DNA of 64,000 bases from Chlorophyllum brunneum (lineage: Eukaryota; Basidiomycota; Agaricomycetes; Agaricales; Agaricaceae): positions 310,001-374,000 of the forward strand of contig OY756151.1 of assembly GCA_963576785.1 (NCBI GenBank). Direction: 5' to 3'. Made by a program: the position numbers and the translations under genes. How positions within the stretch are numbered: position 1 is the stretch's first letter; every line of letters starts with the position of its first letter. Under the pieces are notes generated by a model that saw only the letters and a program-made list of their open reading frames with translations, was not told the DNA's origin and made no database searches. Positions 45,390 to 57,508 of this stretch are shown one piece after another.

Positions 45390-45947
45390 CCTTTTTTGAA
45401 GAAATGGGAAGTAACTGAGTAGGAGGCTTGGGTGGATGAGCAAGGATAAAGGGACAACGTCTTTCGGTCTTTATATGTCTTGGCACGCAACACTTCAGCA
45501 CCATCGTCGCGCCAAGACCACAAGGCCCATGGTCTTTTCAGGGTCGCAAAGCTGTTGAACTAACTTTCTCGTAATTAGATGACAATCACACAGATTGGGA
45601 GATTATCGTGTAGTACTGTGCAAGTGGGTCATCCACTAGCTTCATTTGCGGAAGAGATGCCAAGCTAGTATGTACCATGTGGTCAGTTAAAATAGTATGT
45701 GTCCACCACAACATCTCGACGGTGCCTTTCATTGACTGCCATCATCGCTGGAATACAGGAATGTTAACGTCTACATCATCGATCATCGATCATCTTCCAC
45801 ATTGATCATCACGTAGAAGCTACATAACCAACCTTACACCCACCACGACACAAATTTTCTCGGGCGTCTGGTACTATATTCATGAGCCGAGACTCTGGTA
45901 TGAGCGTGACCATTCAATTCAGAATACGAACCCCGAAAACGTGCCAG
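45390..45947. other. Intergenic, no gene seen
   Basis: Includes a short run of catcgat repeats near 45778-45800. No supported coding frame. Confidence 0.4.
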
Positions 45948-46678
45948 TCAAATAAGCCCAGAGGTGTTCCTCTGAGTTTTCCTGGGAGGAGCGCCTTTCA
46001 TTGAGATTTTGGGGTTGCCTGGGGAGGAGTGTGACGATATGCCGTCTAGGAATCGATTCCCCATGGTGGCGATTCCGCTATCTGGACCCGCCGCACTCGT
46101 CCTCGGCTGCTCAACTCTTTCCTGGATCCAAACCCATTCACTATCAAGCGTCCTCGGTGGTCCTGGTGACCACAGCGATGGCCCTGAAGGTAGAGACCGC
46201 GCTGGCTCGAAAGTCGTAGGAGTCGATGGGGCATGAGGGGAAAGAATCTGACCAGTGGAATATACAGTATTGGAAGTTGGGTTCAGGAAGGCATTCACCA
46301 TGATTTCGAGCGAATCCAAAACTTCTGCATTGAAGCTCAGGTCCCAGTTGACCGCTGAGCAGAATCCTCGCTCCATGTCCACCAGCTCATGAATATCGTA
46401 ATTGTTCTGCGCAAGAGACGCCCAAATCCGCATGGGATAACTCTTGTCAGACAGGAGTTTAGACGATACAGAAGGTTAAGAGCGGCGAAAACGGTGGTGG
46501 AATCGAGGGGTGACTGGGATAGCGCATAGGCAATAACGAAAGGAAGGGAGAGAAACGTTTCTGGGTTAAAGAAGGAACCAGGATCTGGTCCTCGCTGAAA
46601 TAGTTGCTGGATGAAAGCAGCACAAATATGGGCGAGAGGTCCATAATTTTCAATTTGTTGGTGATTCGGAAAGATCAA
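45948..46678 (-). pseudogene. Cyclin-like (Pcl type) gene with an internal deletion
   Basis: The first frame (46678 to about 46455) gives the start of a Pcl-type cyclin box (F-V-I-A-Y-A-L-S-Q-S-P-L-D, A-A-L-N-L-L-Y-R-L). The later part of the box appears immediately downstream in another frame (L-L-S-D-K-S-Y, M-R-I-W-A-S-L, then M-E-R-G-F) and runs open to 45948. The helix that normally joins them, with its G-H-R-L-F-[LI]-[SA]-A core, is absent, and there is no splice pair at the joint. So roughly 28 residues are deleted with a frameshift. Downstream sequence has no further stops, so the loss is recent, or the assembly has an error here. Pcl cyclins partner CDKs of the Pho85 type. Confidence 0.6.
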
Positions 46679-47089
46679 GATGGACGATTAGGATGGAGAG
46701 ATGGAGCGAAATGGGGTATAAAGACCGGAAGACATAATCAAGGATGGAGTCTGTGGGTGATCAGTGATGGAAAAAATACAGGGAGGAGAGCTTTAGCATG
46801 GGAGGGATGTTGACGGGGGTGAAGTTGAGTTGCCCCGCCGGGATTATATCCTTGATAGAGCTACCTGGTGATACTCCTATACTGCTCAAGCCAAATAGAT
46901 TAACGGTCCCTCCTAAAGGTCAAAGTCGGTATCTTCAGGAGTCTGTTGTTCGTTCCATTTCAGGTCTTGGGGGATGCACCAAATCGTTGACATGAAAGCC
47001 CAAAACAAACACATTATACAATCACTAAAACAGAGCATAGATGTACACCGAGTTAACATGAATAAAAGAATGAACGACGACATCATGGT
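46679..47089. other. Intergenic between the cyclin-like gene and MON2
   Basis: Upstream region of the cyclin-like gene and 3' flank of MON2. No further gene seen. Confidence 0.4.
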
Positions 47090-50000
47090 TCATCGGGCCA
47101 CGCCCAATTCTTGGCCTAGAACTTTCAGACAGTCTCTCGCGAGTCTTCTAGCGTCCAGCTCTAGAACATCCTCCACGCTTTGGTGACGATTAGTTTTCAT
47201 TCTACTGTCCTGTCTAGTGTGATTGGGATCCGGTTTGTGAGTTCCGTTCGTAAAAGCCCAGGAAGAGGGGGTCCGACGTGGGATCGACGCAATTTCGCAA
47301 AGAGTCGTATAAAAGTGGAATAGGATCGCAGCAGATGAACGTTTGACAGTATCACCCATGATATCTGAAGGGGTCGTGAGGACAGATGTGTCGATGGCTA
47401 ATCACAAACAGTTAACAGAGATGCAAGGCCCAACATACGGTCGACTTACGTGGTTGTTCCACGGCATATTTGGTGGGATCATCTGATAGAGCAGCCCACA
47501 GTGATCCTGGCCATACGCGAGTATTCAACAATTTCTGCAAGACATACAGCAGCTCGTCTTCCCGCGCCCTGGGGTCTGATATAGGTTGTGTATTATCCGT
47601 CTGATGAGGTTACGTACCTCGGGAAGGGCAGATTACCCCGCAACGACTCATCTGCAACATATCCGACTAATGTAGATCGACATCGGTTGAGGAGTGAAGG
47701 TATGCTCAGGGTTGCGAGTCGCTTTCGGGAGGTATCCCGGTCTTAATTCGAGGGTCATGATCCAGCGAACTGCTATAAGGGGATGGACTTACTCTCTGGC
47801 ACGCTAGAGCATATCGCGAACAACAGGTCGAAACACCAGTATGAAAACCGCTCTCTCGGGACAAGCTGTCCTAGTTCCGTCGTGCCAAAGTACGACCCGT
47901 GATTTGCGTCAACGGGTTTGACTGAACCGGGAGATTTCAATGTGGGTGGTGATAAGGGTACGTCCTCAAGTGCATATATCTCGCTTCCTCGATGCAGGAT
48001 ACGAGCTAACTCTGAGACGAGGGCATCAGGGACACGAGGGTTCCCTAGGTGAACGACCACATTATCCTCAAGCTCCGTAAGCAACGCCATATCAAAATCT
48101 TCCTCTTGCACCTGTGCATCCAGTGGGAATGAAAGGACGGCGGAACTTGGATAAAGAATAAAGTAAGTCAATATCCGGAGCATCATAGATGACATACCAA
48201 TCAGCCAAAATGGCACCTTTGAAACCATCCAACAATTGGCGCCAAATTCCCTCAACTCGGTCATCGGGGATATCTAAGGAACGATCGATGTGTTACGACC
48301 ACCACCCTCTTTTCCAGCGAAGATCGTACCTTGATCCAGCTCCGTGAGGCTCAATGCTGTCGGCGCCACAACCTTCAGGAAACACTGTGTTGCCGTTTTC
48401 CACAACGGCGAATCCTTTCCCGACTTGGATGGCGCGGGACAATCGTACCTGAGTTTCATGGGAATAGAGTATGCCTTTGTAACATCAATAAGTGTACAGC
48501 GTACGGAGCAGCATCGGTGAAACTCACAGCAAGAATAGCCTCTACTGTGCCATCAATGTAGATCTCTGACGAGCTTTTGAATTGTAGGAACAAATCCACC
48601 AACATCGGCATCGTCTTCTTCGCAATGCCGATGTACGTCACACGTTTTTGCGGCGTTTGCATCCCGGGATGGGGCTGGACATCGAACGCCGCAATGAATG
48701 GCAGCGTCGCATACTCAGAGAGATCCCTCATGATAAGTGAAGGGGATCCAGGAACAGAAAGATCGACACCGGTCAGAGTATTTAGTACAACGGACTGCAG
48801 AAATCATGAGTATTCCGTTTGTTTCGTAGAGGGAATGGCGACTGACCTGCAAAGGGGGAAGTACATCGATGTCGGGTCTGTAATCCGGAGAGCTAGGATA
48901 TGTCAAGACACCTAAGTGACGTATTAGTGAACTCCAGGAGGCAACGCAGAGATGCACCTTTCAGAATCGACACAAACCTCGTCAGCTTCTCAATATCCCA
49001 TTCCGACCCACTTAAAACTCGACCTGCCGCCCTCGCACTTTGAATCATATCCACAAACGCCACCAGACTCTCTTGCGTGAAGACTTTCAGGCTCGCCCCT
49101 GCACTCATGACTGTAGTCGCAGAAGTCGGGGTTGCCGGGTTCGCATTTTGACTACCAGTTGTTCTCCTCACGACTGCATCTCCCAAAATATCGATCGCCT
49201 CCCAAACCCTCTTCAGAACCTCTGATGCCCTTGATCTCTGCTCTTCGCCCCCGACCGCTGACAGAACCTTGATTGCCTTTTCTAGCGACCTCAGTGCCGG
49301 AGCGCTCACGGGCCGATTATCGTGCAGCACCGTATCCTGAACGTGCCCTACAAACACGTCCCAGACCTTGACGAAAGTTTCCAATTCGATAATCGCAGAT
49401 GCCAGAAAGTCCTGGAAGATGAATCCGATAGAGTTCAACGCCAGAATCTTTGAATCATCCCAAGCCTTTCCCAACGCCCCACTATCATCCCGGGCACTCT
49501 CCGGCTCGTTCGGGTATCTGTGAATCTCCTCTGTGAGAGAATCTAGCAGCGGGAACGACACTTTCCAAACACATTCGTCCCACGTTTCCAAGCTCAAAGT
49601 TGAGCCATACAGCTGTATCGTCCTGAACAAAGTCTGGATTGCTCCATCCCGCACCTCTGGCCGCGCGTCGGCACCTAGATTCAACAACTCAAAAAGAAGG
49701 AACATCCACAGCTCGCTGTACTGCGGTTCTAACTCCGCATCTTTCCTCTTGGCTTGGATAGCGTCTGATACACTCCAAAGTAAACTTGTAGCGGCCGTAA
49801 GCGCAATGTTCGTGTCAGCTTGTCGACCAAATTGTCCGAGGGTGCTTATGCAAAGGCGGAGGTGATCGGGGGAAAGAGTTGAAACGGAATCACAAACCAA
49901 CGTAAGCGACTGGAACGCAATCTTGACTAGTGCGGTGTAACTCCTTTCGCTAGGCATGCCTAACCCAAGGGGCTTCATTCTTACTGTTGGTGAGGGTGGT

Positions 50001-53000
50001 GTACTTGACGGAATAGAATCCATAGACCCCGAACGAGCAGGGGGAGGCGGCCGACAGACACTTTCTAACATGTAAAATATCGTCTCCCATCCGGTGACGA
50101 GGGAGTAGACCGAAGCCTGGAGGATTAGATGCAGTGCCTCGAGGCCCATCCGACGCAGCTCCACACCAGTGCTTGAATTTGATGCAGGAATGGTCAGATC
50201 AGGGACGACCTGTTGAGCAAGCACCCCGAGAACGCGATTCTGGACTTGAACTTGCATTTCTCCCATCGTCGAGGAGAGATTGCGAGGAACAGCGAGCAGT
50301 ATCTCATCCAACACGCGAGCAGCTTGTATCCGAATCGGCTGGGGTGCGAGAGGGAGACGTATGACCGAAAGCAGATGCATGGTTGTGGTATCCCATGCGA
50401 TGTCGGGCGAACGGTAGATCAAACGATGGATGTTGAGCATAGCCACACCTCCCAGTCTTGAGACACCGAAATCGCCAGTTCGCTGTACAATAGATCAACG
50501 GAATCATGAATACCTGCATAAACACGAAAGGAGAATACACGTACCAATGTTCTTGGAATATGAATCCCGCTAACCCTCCGTCTATTCGTAACCTCATTCT
50601 TCGGGATTGGCACCGTCGCTACCCCGGGCTCTTCCAAGCTTTCCACCGACTCAAATCCAGACAAGCTCGCTGTCTGCATTCCGATCATCTCGCCACTCAG
50701 TCTACACAGAGCGTTCACAAAATCTCGGAACGCTGAATCCTCTAAATTTTTTGATGCGTCAAATAGGCGCTGTATCCCACCCTGCATTATCTCAGGATCA
50801 AGGTCCGTCAAGAGAGGGTGACGGGGCGCTGGTGCGATGCCACCGGTGGTTTGTGCGGATCGACCCGATGGAACAGATCCTGCATTTGGACCGAGCATAC
50901 TCTTTCTGTTTGGGGTGTTTGGATGGGCTCCCTTGTGCGTAAGGACATAATCGGCATTTTGCAAAACCTCCAACACTCCAAACCAGCTCTCTCCCAAACT
51001 CCCTGCCAAGAACAACCCACTAGACACAAACACCTTGAGGCATGCCATATTACGTTCGGAAAGCCCAGGTGGCTGTGTAGGCGAAGTCAGACCAACACTA
51101 TCTGTCAGTTGGGTCGTTGCGGAACGTGGGGTCTGGGGTTCAATATAAGAATCCAAACTCGAGACAACACGCGTAGGGACCGCAAACTTGGCCAAGCTAT
51201 TGAAGAATGCGTCGCGTGGTGTGACAAGACCGAGCATACCCGAAACGTTTGTCATTGCCTGATAGCTCGCCAAAACCTCTACGAATAGTTCATCGGAAAG
51301 GTTCGTTGTAACGATGTACGAAAGGGCTGCGAGAAGGGCCGGCCACCCACTCTCAATGATGCTACGAACGATCAAGAGGTGTTTGGTGGAAGGTTCATTG
51401 GGAGGAAGCGCCGAGAGATCCAAAGAGGGAGGAGCGCGAATGGCGGCGTCCCCAGGTTCGCGAGGTCGTTGAATCACGAGGGTTGTGTAAAGGGGACCGG
51501 TGAACGTGGCGAACCCTTCACACAATGAAACTAGGCACTGCAATGCCAAGAGGTAGATGTAGGCTTCGGGAATGGGAGGAGCATCCGCCTTGTCTAGTTG
51601 ATCAATGCTATCAACACAGATGAGTAGTAATTCGATAAATGAGGAGGTCAATATGTACCATTGAAGTTTCATAGACGACCCCTGTAGGCTCAACCCTACA
51701 CTCGAACCCATCATGCCAACCACCCCTGATACCGTTGCGCTAGCAGCCGTGGCAACACGCCCTGCAACACCGTCTAAACTTAGCGAAGTTGTACTATCAT
51801 GTTGCACTCCAACTCCAAAAATAGACTGGCTGACACCGAGGAGAGTAGGTTTCTCGGTAATGAGCCTCTTCAACGCCGTTACAAGGGAAGTGAAGACGTT
51901 GGATTCCGACTCCTGTCCATCATATCGTGCCCAGGTATTCCGTATCAGTTCGGCGTCGCTGCACAACCTAGGAGAGGATGAGAATAAAATATCGAAACCT
52001 CAATTATCGACGCACCCCCGCATAATTTCCATCGCAAGAACCCTCATCCATGGTGGTCTAGGGGGGTGAGAAGTCTCAGAATCACTATCATCAGACACGG
52101 TTTTAATTAGATGCATGAGAAAGACTTCAGCTTCTGTTTTTAGCTCTAGAGAAAACTGCTTGAGAAGCAAGAATATGACACGTGTGCAGCGGAGGGTAAG
52201 GGGGAACAATGGGCGATCGGAGAGTGACTTCAATAGCAAGGGACAGAGGTGATGTTGGAGAAGGAGGATGAGCTCGTTGTGCTGTGAATGCTAGGGTCAA
52301 CAACGGCCAGAAATGGACACACATGAATGAGGCGCACCTTGCGGAAGACTTCATAGTAATTTGCGAGGACGCTCTCTATCAGCTCTAGTGCAAATGTCTT
52401 GTGAAGGAATTCCAGGCGCAAAAAGTGAGGCTTCTCTCCATTCGCAAGGAGGCAGAGGTCCTCGAACACGGAGAAATTATCGTGGGCGGAAGGGCCAAGT
52501 GCCTTCGAAGCCCCATCGGGTAATTGGACGTCAACGAGTAGACTCGAATCAAAATCTTCCAGACGATCCTCTGCCACCATCTTGTCTACAACAAACATTA
52601 CTAATTGGCGCAGAGTTGCTGCTGCAGTCGACGAAACAACAGCTATCCTTGACTCTTGGAGTTTGAAACAGAGTAACAGTGCCTACAATGCGCGTCAATC
52701 ATGATCCACCCGGTTCAGACACGACTCACGTCTCCCAATAGTTGCCCATGGATATGAGGAAAGTTTGGGATGAGCGAGACGAGGGTTTGGAGGATACGTA
52801 ATTGGATATCAACGCCTTGAGACATTGCATCACTCATCGTCGTAATGATATGTGGAACTGCGGACTGTGGAACGGCGCGTAGCGAAATCAAGCGTTGGAG
52901 TGAACCAAGTGATATGGCGACAACCTTCGCATTCTTCGTCGCGCATCCCATAAACACAGGGCGAAGGAGGTCATCGGATTGTGGGCCATCTAGCTGTGGT

Positions 53001-53335
53001 TACAAAAGACAGGTTCGGTGAAATAGCGTCGACATGACATACCTAGTTAATGATGTAAGCGCCAAACATTAGATCATTGGAAAACAACACACCTGTGGCA
53101 AGACTCGTAGCCTGCTCTGGGGAAGCCCGTAGGATGGCTAATGACTTTTCTGCGGCCTAACACAACCCTTCAATAACGTTCTTTCGGTAAACCTGAAGAC
53201 CTAACCTCGCGAACTTCAGGGTGTTTCCTCCGAGTCTCACTTGCCAGCGACTGCAAAGATATCAGCGACCGAAATGCTACAATATAGAGAAGAATATGCC
53301 TGAAGTTCAGTCACCAGAAAGGACAGGGAGCTCAT
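47090..53335 (-). CDS. MON2: MON2 homologue, Golgi/endosome trafficking protein
   Basis: A long multi-exon gene of HEAT-like repeats. The N-terminus M-S-S-L-S-F-L-V-T-E-L-Q, S-L-A-S-E-T-R-R-K-H-P-E-V and L-R-P-V-F-M-G-C match the DCB end of MON2. The HUS-like block follows (52600-52000), then two large open exons (51966-50519 and 50446-48960) with L-Q-W-Y-I-L-T-S-S-F-I and the HDS-type repeats, and smaller exons to a TGA at 47090. Exon 1 is 53335-53300 and its intron begins GC (see findings). MON2 is related to the large Sec7 Arf exchange factors but has no Sec7 domain; it acts with Dop1 and flippases at endosome-to-Golgi transport. I did not fix every intron between 50500 and 47400. Confidence 0.85.
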
Positions 53336-53508
53336 GGCCTTGTTGGAGTAATGTTGAGAGATTGTCACCAAGATTCCGTTGCGTCAAAGGCGGCAACAAA
53401 CACAACCAAACATATGATGGCAAAAACAGGGGTATATATACAATTTCTATATGTGTGTTCTAAGTATTAAATTAGAGGGTACATGTATGTATACGATTCT
53501 ATGTTAGA
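53336..53508. other. Very short gap between MON2 and the terpene synthase
   Basis: 173 bp separate the MON2 start codon from the stop codon of the next gene on the same strand, so the terpene synthase 3' UTR and the MON2 promoter share it. Confidence 0.4.
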
Positions 53509-54804
53509 TTAGACGACAGCGGCCGCGAGCTCCTCCTTCGTCAATAGACCCTCCTGGCTCTCCTCAGCCTCAGGGAAAAGTGTCACTACCCGAGTCTGCT
53601 GCACCTCAGAACCCTGCTTTCCCCAATACCTCTCCGACTCATAGCTCCATGCATCGGCACCGCGGACCAGGTAGCCAAGACCCTCAATGTACTTTTTGAC
53701 ACTACAATCGATCTCCGGACCCCACGATGGCAACTCCTTGATGCCATTAAGGAACGTTTCAGCTCGGTCTTTCCCAAAGTCCTCAAGCCACTGCATAGCC
53801 GCAGGAACGCTCATCTGATGCTCTTGAATGATAGATGTAACAATGTTGTGGAATGCAATCCCACGAGCAAGTTCGACGGGGTAAGAATGCATGTCCTTTC
53901 AAATTTAGTTAGTCTAGCCCACGGTTGCTCAAGCAAGTTGCTCACGTTGGTTAGACACAAGAGATCCGACGCAGCAAGTTCCATTGATTGCATGACAGGG
54001 TGTGAGAGGACCTCTTCTGGTAGATCCAGCTCGAACCCTAGCAGAGCTATGGTTGCCTGTGCACCAAAGGTCTCCCTCCGAAGCTGCAGGTAATCCTCCA
54101 CTGGTCGGACACGCTTCGTCCCGCGGTCCTCCGCCTCTTGTATCATAGATTTCATGTATAGATCAAAGCCGTCAACGAAGCGACTGGCGCATGCCGATCC
54201 CGGTGTTGTAAGTGCGAGGGCGCGTTGCCAGAAGCTGCAAGACAATGTCAAGCCACTTATCTATACATCCACAGATGAAGTCTTACCCCTGCATGAAGAT
54301 ACCGAGCTTATCTCCTGATTTTCGCCCCTTGTAAGGGTTACGGAGAACATCCATCACAGTATCGCAGACCCGGGCAGCGATCTCTGGCTCGGCGACGTCG
54401 TTATATTCGTCGATAACGAAGTAAGCATTGACGAGATCGCAACATGTACGACTGAGATCTGCAATGGATTTTATTAATATGTACATTTGCAATGGCCAGC
54501 TCACTTAACGTACCTTTGCTCTGCACTGGGAAGACGAGGCATCCTAGAAGGCCTGTGGAATCGTCGGTTAATAAACCGGTGGAGGCTATTACATTGCCGG
54601 CGACTTACCAAACAGAGAAGCGTCGAAGGATTGTTGAGCCTTCTGTCTGAAGAGCTTGTGGTCGTTGACCCAGGTGGCCGATTCGACGTCGATAATCCCG
54701 AAGTCGGGATGCAAAAGCCGCTCATACGGCCACTCAGCCAAGAAATCAGGTAGCAGGAAGGTGATGGGCTTTCGGGCAAGGGTACAGGTGGTATTTTGAG
54801 ACAT
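53509..54804 (-). CDS. Sesquiterpene synthase (class I terpene cyclase)
   Basis: Exons 54804-54609, 54552-54514, 54458-54287, 54234-53946 and 53895-53509 total 1083 nt, 360 aa, within the usual range. The aspartate-rich metal motif is D-E-Y-N-D after Y-F-V-I, a variant of DDxxD seen in basidiomycete enzymes. The NSE motif is exact, N-D-M-H-S-Y-P-V-E (NDxxSxxxE), with the N and D split by intron 4. The C-terminal R-Y pair (S-E-R-Y-W) that contacts diphosphate is present. The enzyme converts farnesyl diphosphate to a cyclic sesquiterpene with Mg2+; the product cannot be told. No cytochrome P450 or prenyltransferase gene lies within the window next to it, so it is not in an evident cluster. Confidence 0.9.
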
Positions 54805-56171
54805 GTTGATCGAGCAGTAGAGGATGCGATGGAAGACTCGATGAGAGGATTGGGTATTTGGTTGCTGAGGAGGTACTGCAGTGACTCTATGACATTTATA
54901 CCTGTAGCAGAATCAGCGTCTTCTGCAACATGACAGCTATAGACGCGATGACGGTCGCTAGTTGCCATTCTCTACGGAGAACACAACTCACTTCCTTCTT
55001 GGATATCGAAACGTGCAGACTGTCAATATTCCCGCCAACTTCTGATCCCGGAGCACTGGGATCGTGTAGCGCCCTGGATTCCTTGTGTCTCCAAAATACG
55101 CACTCTGTTCCATGCGGCGGCATGGCTGTGACAGGTCCGCTACTGGTGGAAGCGAGATAAGGAATTAACCTAAAGGACATCAATCGGGGAAATGTTCCTT
55201 CAATTCAAACCTCGAGTTGGAAGGCATAACCAAGCAAACGGCTTGGATTTCGTTCCGGTCTTCTTCTCCAGGTGATGAACACACCGTGACGCCACCCCAA
55301 ATTTTCCCAGGGATCCCTGTTGAACCGGAATAGCCGGAGCAGGCATCTCGCTGGGGCTATACCAGGGCGATACAAGGCCCTCTCATAATGAACGGCAAGC
55401 AATTAAACGGTCCCGAAATCTCTCCCAAATATGGAATATCTTTCCATATATAGTAATTCCTACCCACACGACAGTCAACCCAATTTATGCCCTGGTATCC
55501 ACCTGTCCTTTCTAACCGGGAGAAATTAAGTATATCTCTTGTTCTGTAGGCGTCTGTGAACCTGAAGCGTGACACTGGAGCCAAGGTGTAAGGATTTCGT
55601 TCTAATCTCCGAGGTGGTCGTTGGCAAACGTGCCGGAATTTCAGTATTATAATTGATCCACATCCGCGAGTCTCGTGGATCATTGACGACGGCATTGAAT
55701 CCTGGCCTTCAATTAGACACATAAAACATTGATTGGGTGGATCTGTCGCTGCGTTCCGTCAGAACAGCATCATGTATCTCCCGCGATTCAATCTCCCGAA
55801 TTTGTAGCGGGAGTTGAGCTTGGACAAGGCATGCTCTATCTCTATCACCTTGCCCGGGCCGAGAGAGAGTCTCCATTGCTCTAAATTCATGGCGGAGATT
55901 CCAACAGCAGCGATATTCGACTTGAAACTCTTCCTATCCAGGTTTAACGCGTTGGCCAGAGTGGCAGGAAGTAGAGTATTCCATGTCTATACACGTCAGT
56001 GCCACAAGGACTCGTGAAGGAAGTTGATTCAAACCGCATTTTGCATGAGACAGCTCTGGATAATGAACGTGCCGAGGTTCGCCCCTGACGGCTGTGCCGA
56101 AGCAGATCTGGTATTTGACAGGATGTCCAATACCAAACAATGATCCTGATCGTCTTCCTCCCGCCGTCATC
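54805..56171. other. Long intergenic region
   Basis: 1.37 kb between the terpene synthase start and the cyclophilin start. Open frames on both strands (for example 55357-55722 minus, 54930-55160 plus) have no recognisable family or splice signals. It probably holds divergent promoters. Confidence 0.4.
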
Positions 56172-57212
56172 ATGTCGGGCACCGCATCGAACACACAAAG
56201 GCCGGTTGTCTTCATGGACGTATACATTGGAGAAACCCCAGCTGGTAGGATGAAATTTGAACTATTCAGTGATATCGTGCCAAAGTACGTCCGGCTCATC
56301 ATCAACAATACCGTTGTTAATGAAATGACACAGGACGGCGGAAAACTTTAGGCAGCTGTGCACAGGGGAGTACAGGTTTGTTTTTCCGCCAAATCATTAC
56401 AACGTACCCCAGTCCTGACAGATTCTCGGAAAAAAAGAGTAAACGCCAGACCACAAGGTTACAAGAATGCAACTTTTCATAGGTATAGTCTTCTCATTAT
56501 CATCCTTGATATGCCAAACCTTTGATCATTCCTCATAATCACACAGAGTGTATGCTCAAGTTTATCAATCACAAAATTTTCCAATATCTTAACAACCCGC
56601 ATCAGTGTCCCCGGCTTCATGTGTCAAGGTAGTCCACACCACCCCAATCGACTATCCACCGACTTACGACGATCTCCAAACTCAAGGTGGTGATTTCATC
56701 AAAGGCGATGGTACCGGCACGTTTTCAATCTACGGAGAAAAGTTTCCAGTACGTGGGTGTCATTCGGATCACTTATAGATACCTCTCGTAAATCCTTGTA
56801 CTCTCTCAGGACGAGAATTTCACTGAGAAACACACCGGGCCGGGGCTTCTATCTATGGTACATCAAGTATTCTATGCACCCCGTCAGTTTACTCATCCAC
56901 CCGCTAGGCCAATTCAGGTTCAAACACAAACGGTTGTCAGGTATCTCATTATCATTCCGTTCTCACTTGTCCGATCATTCAACAAGATTATCTCAGTTCT
57001 TCATCACAACCGCAAAGTGCGATTTCCTCGACGACAAACACGTTGTTTTCGGAAAAGTCACCGAAGGAATGTTGACGTTACGGAAAATCGAGAATGTGGC
57101 TACAGGCCCGAACAATCGACCCAAGCTCGTAGTCAAGATAGTTGGTGCGTAATCTCCGCCTTTAACCCGTCCATCCCGGCCTACAAATCCCTTAGAATGC
57201 GGTGAAATGTAA
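56172..57212 (+). CDS. Peptidyl-prolyl cis-trans isomerase, cyclophilin H type
   Basis: Nine exons (56172-56284, 56334-56375, 56438-56482, 56606-56628, 56687-56748, 56810-56857, 56908-56940, 56997-57144, 57196-57212) total 531 nt, 176 aa. Motifs: [25 protein letters not shown] with the catalytic region, G-P-G-L-L-S-M, Q-F-F-I-T-T and the C-terminal E-C-G-E-M. The '[11 protein letters not shown]' insert and overall similarity are those of cyclophilin H, a component of the U4/U6.U5 tri-snRNP in the nucleus. The usual F-H-R-V around the catalytic Arg reads F-H-S-V in my splice model; a one-base shift of that junction would restore Arg, so the point is open. Confidence 0.88.
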
Positions 57213-57508
57213 AACTATCTCACTACAAACACCTTGTAATGGAGTTATCTTCTCATCCGGAACAAATTCACCATCACCAACGGCCGCTGTTTTTTTGCCC
57301 CCGCCAAAGCCAAGAACTTTGCTCAAAAGGCACACATCGGTATATTCACAAACATCAGTCTCACTACGACCTATCCTACAAAAACAACAAAACACAACTT
57401 TCAAAAAAAGGGCATACATACGAGATAGATATCGGGGAGAGAGTTCTGATAATACACGGAAGACTCGGGCTTCAATCTGAAATTTCCACCACCCGGCCAT
57501 AAATACAT
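57213..57508. other. Convergent 3' region
   Basis: 296 bp between two convergent stop codons (cyclophilin H on plus, alcohol oxidase on minus). Carries the 3' UTRs. No gene seen. Confidence 0.4.

Noticed and set aside
45778..45800. Short catcgat repeat
   Set aside because: Too short and simple to call a functional repeat.
54896..55722. Minus-strand frames upstream of the terpene synthase, considered as an additional biosynthetic gene
   Set aside because: No conserved motif or consistent splicing. Read as promoter sequence.
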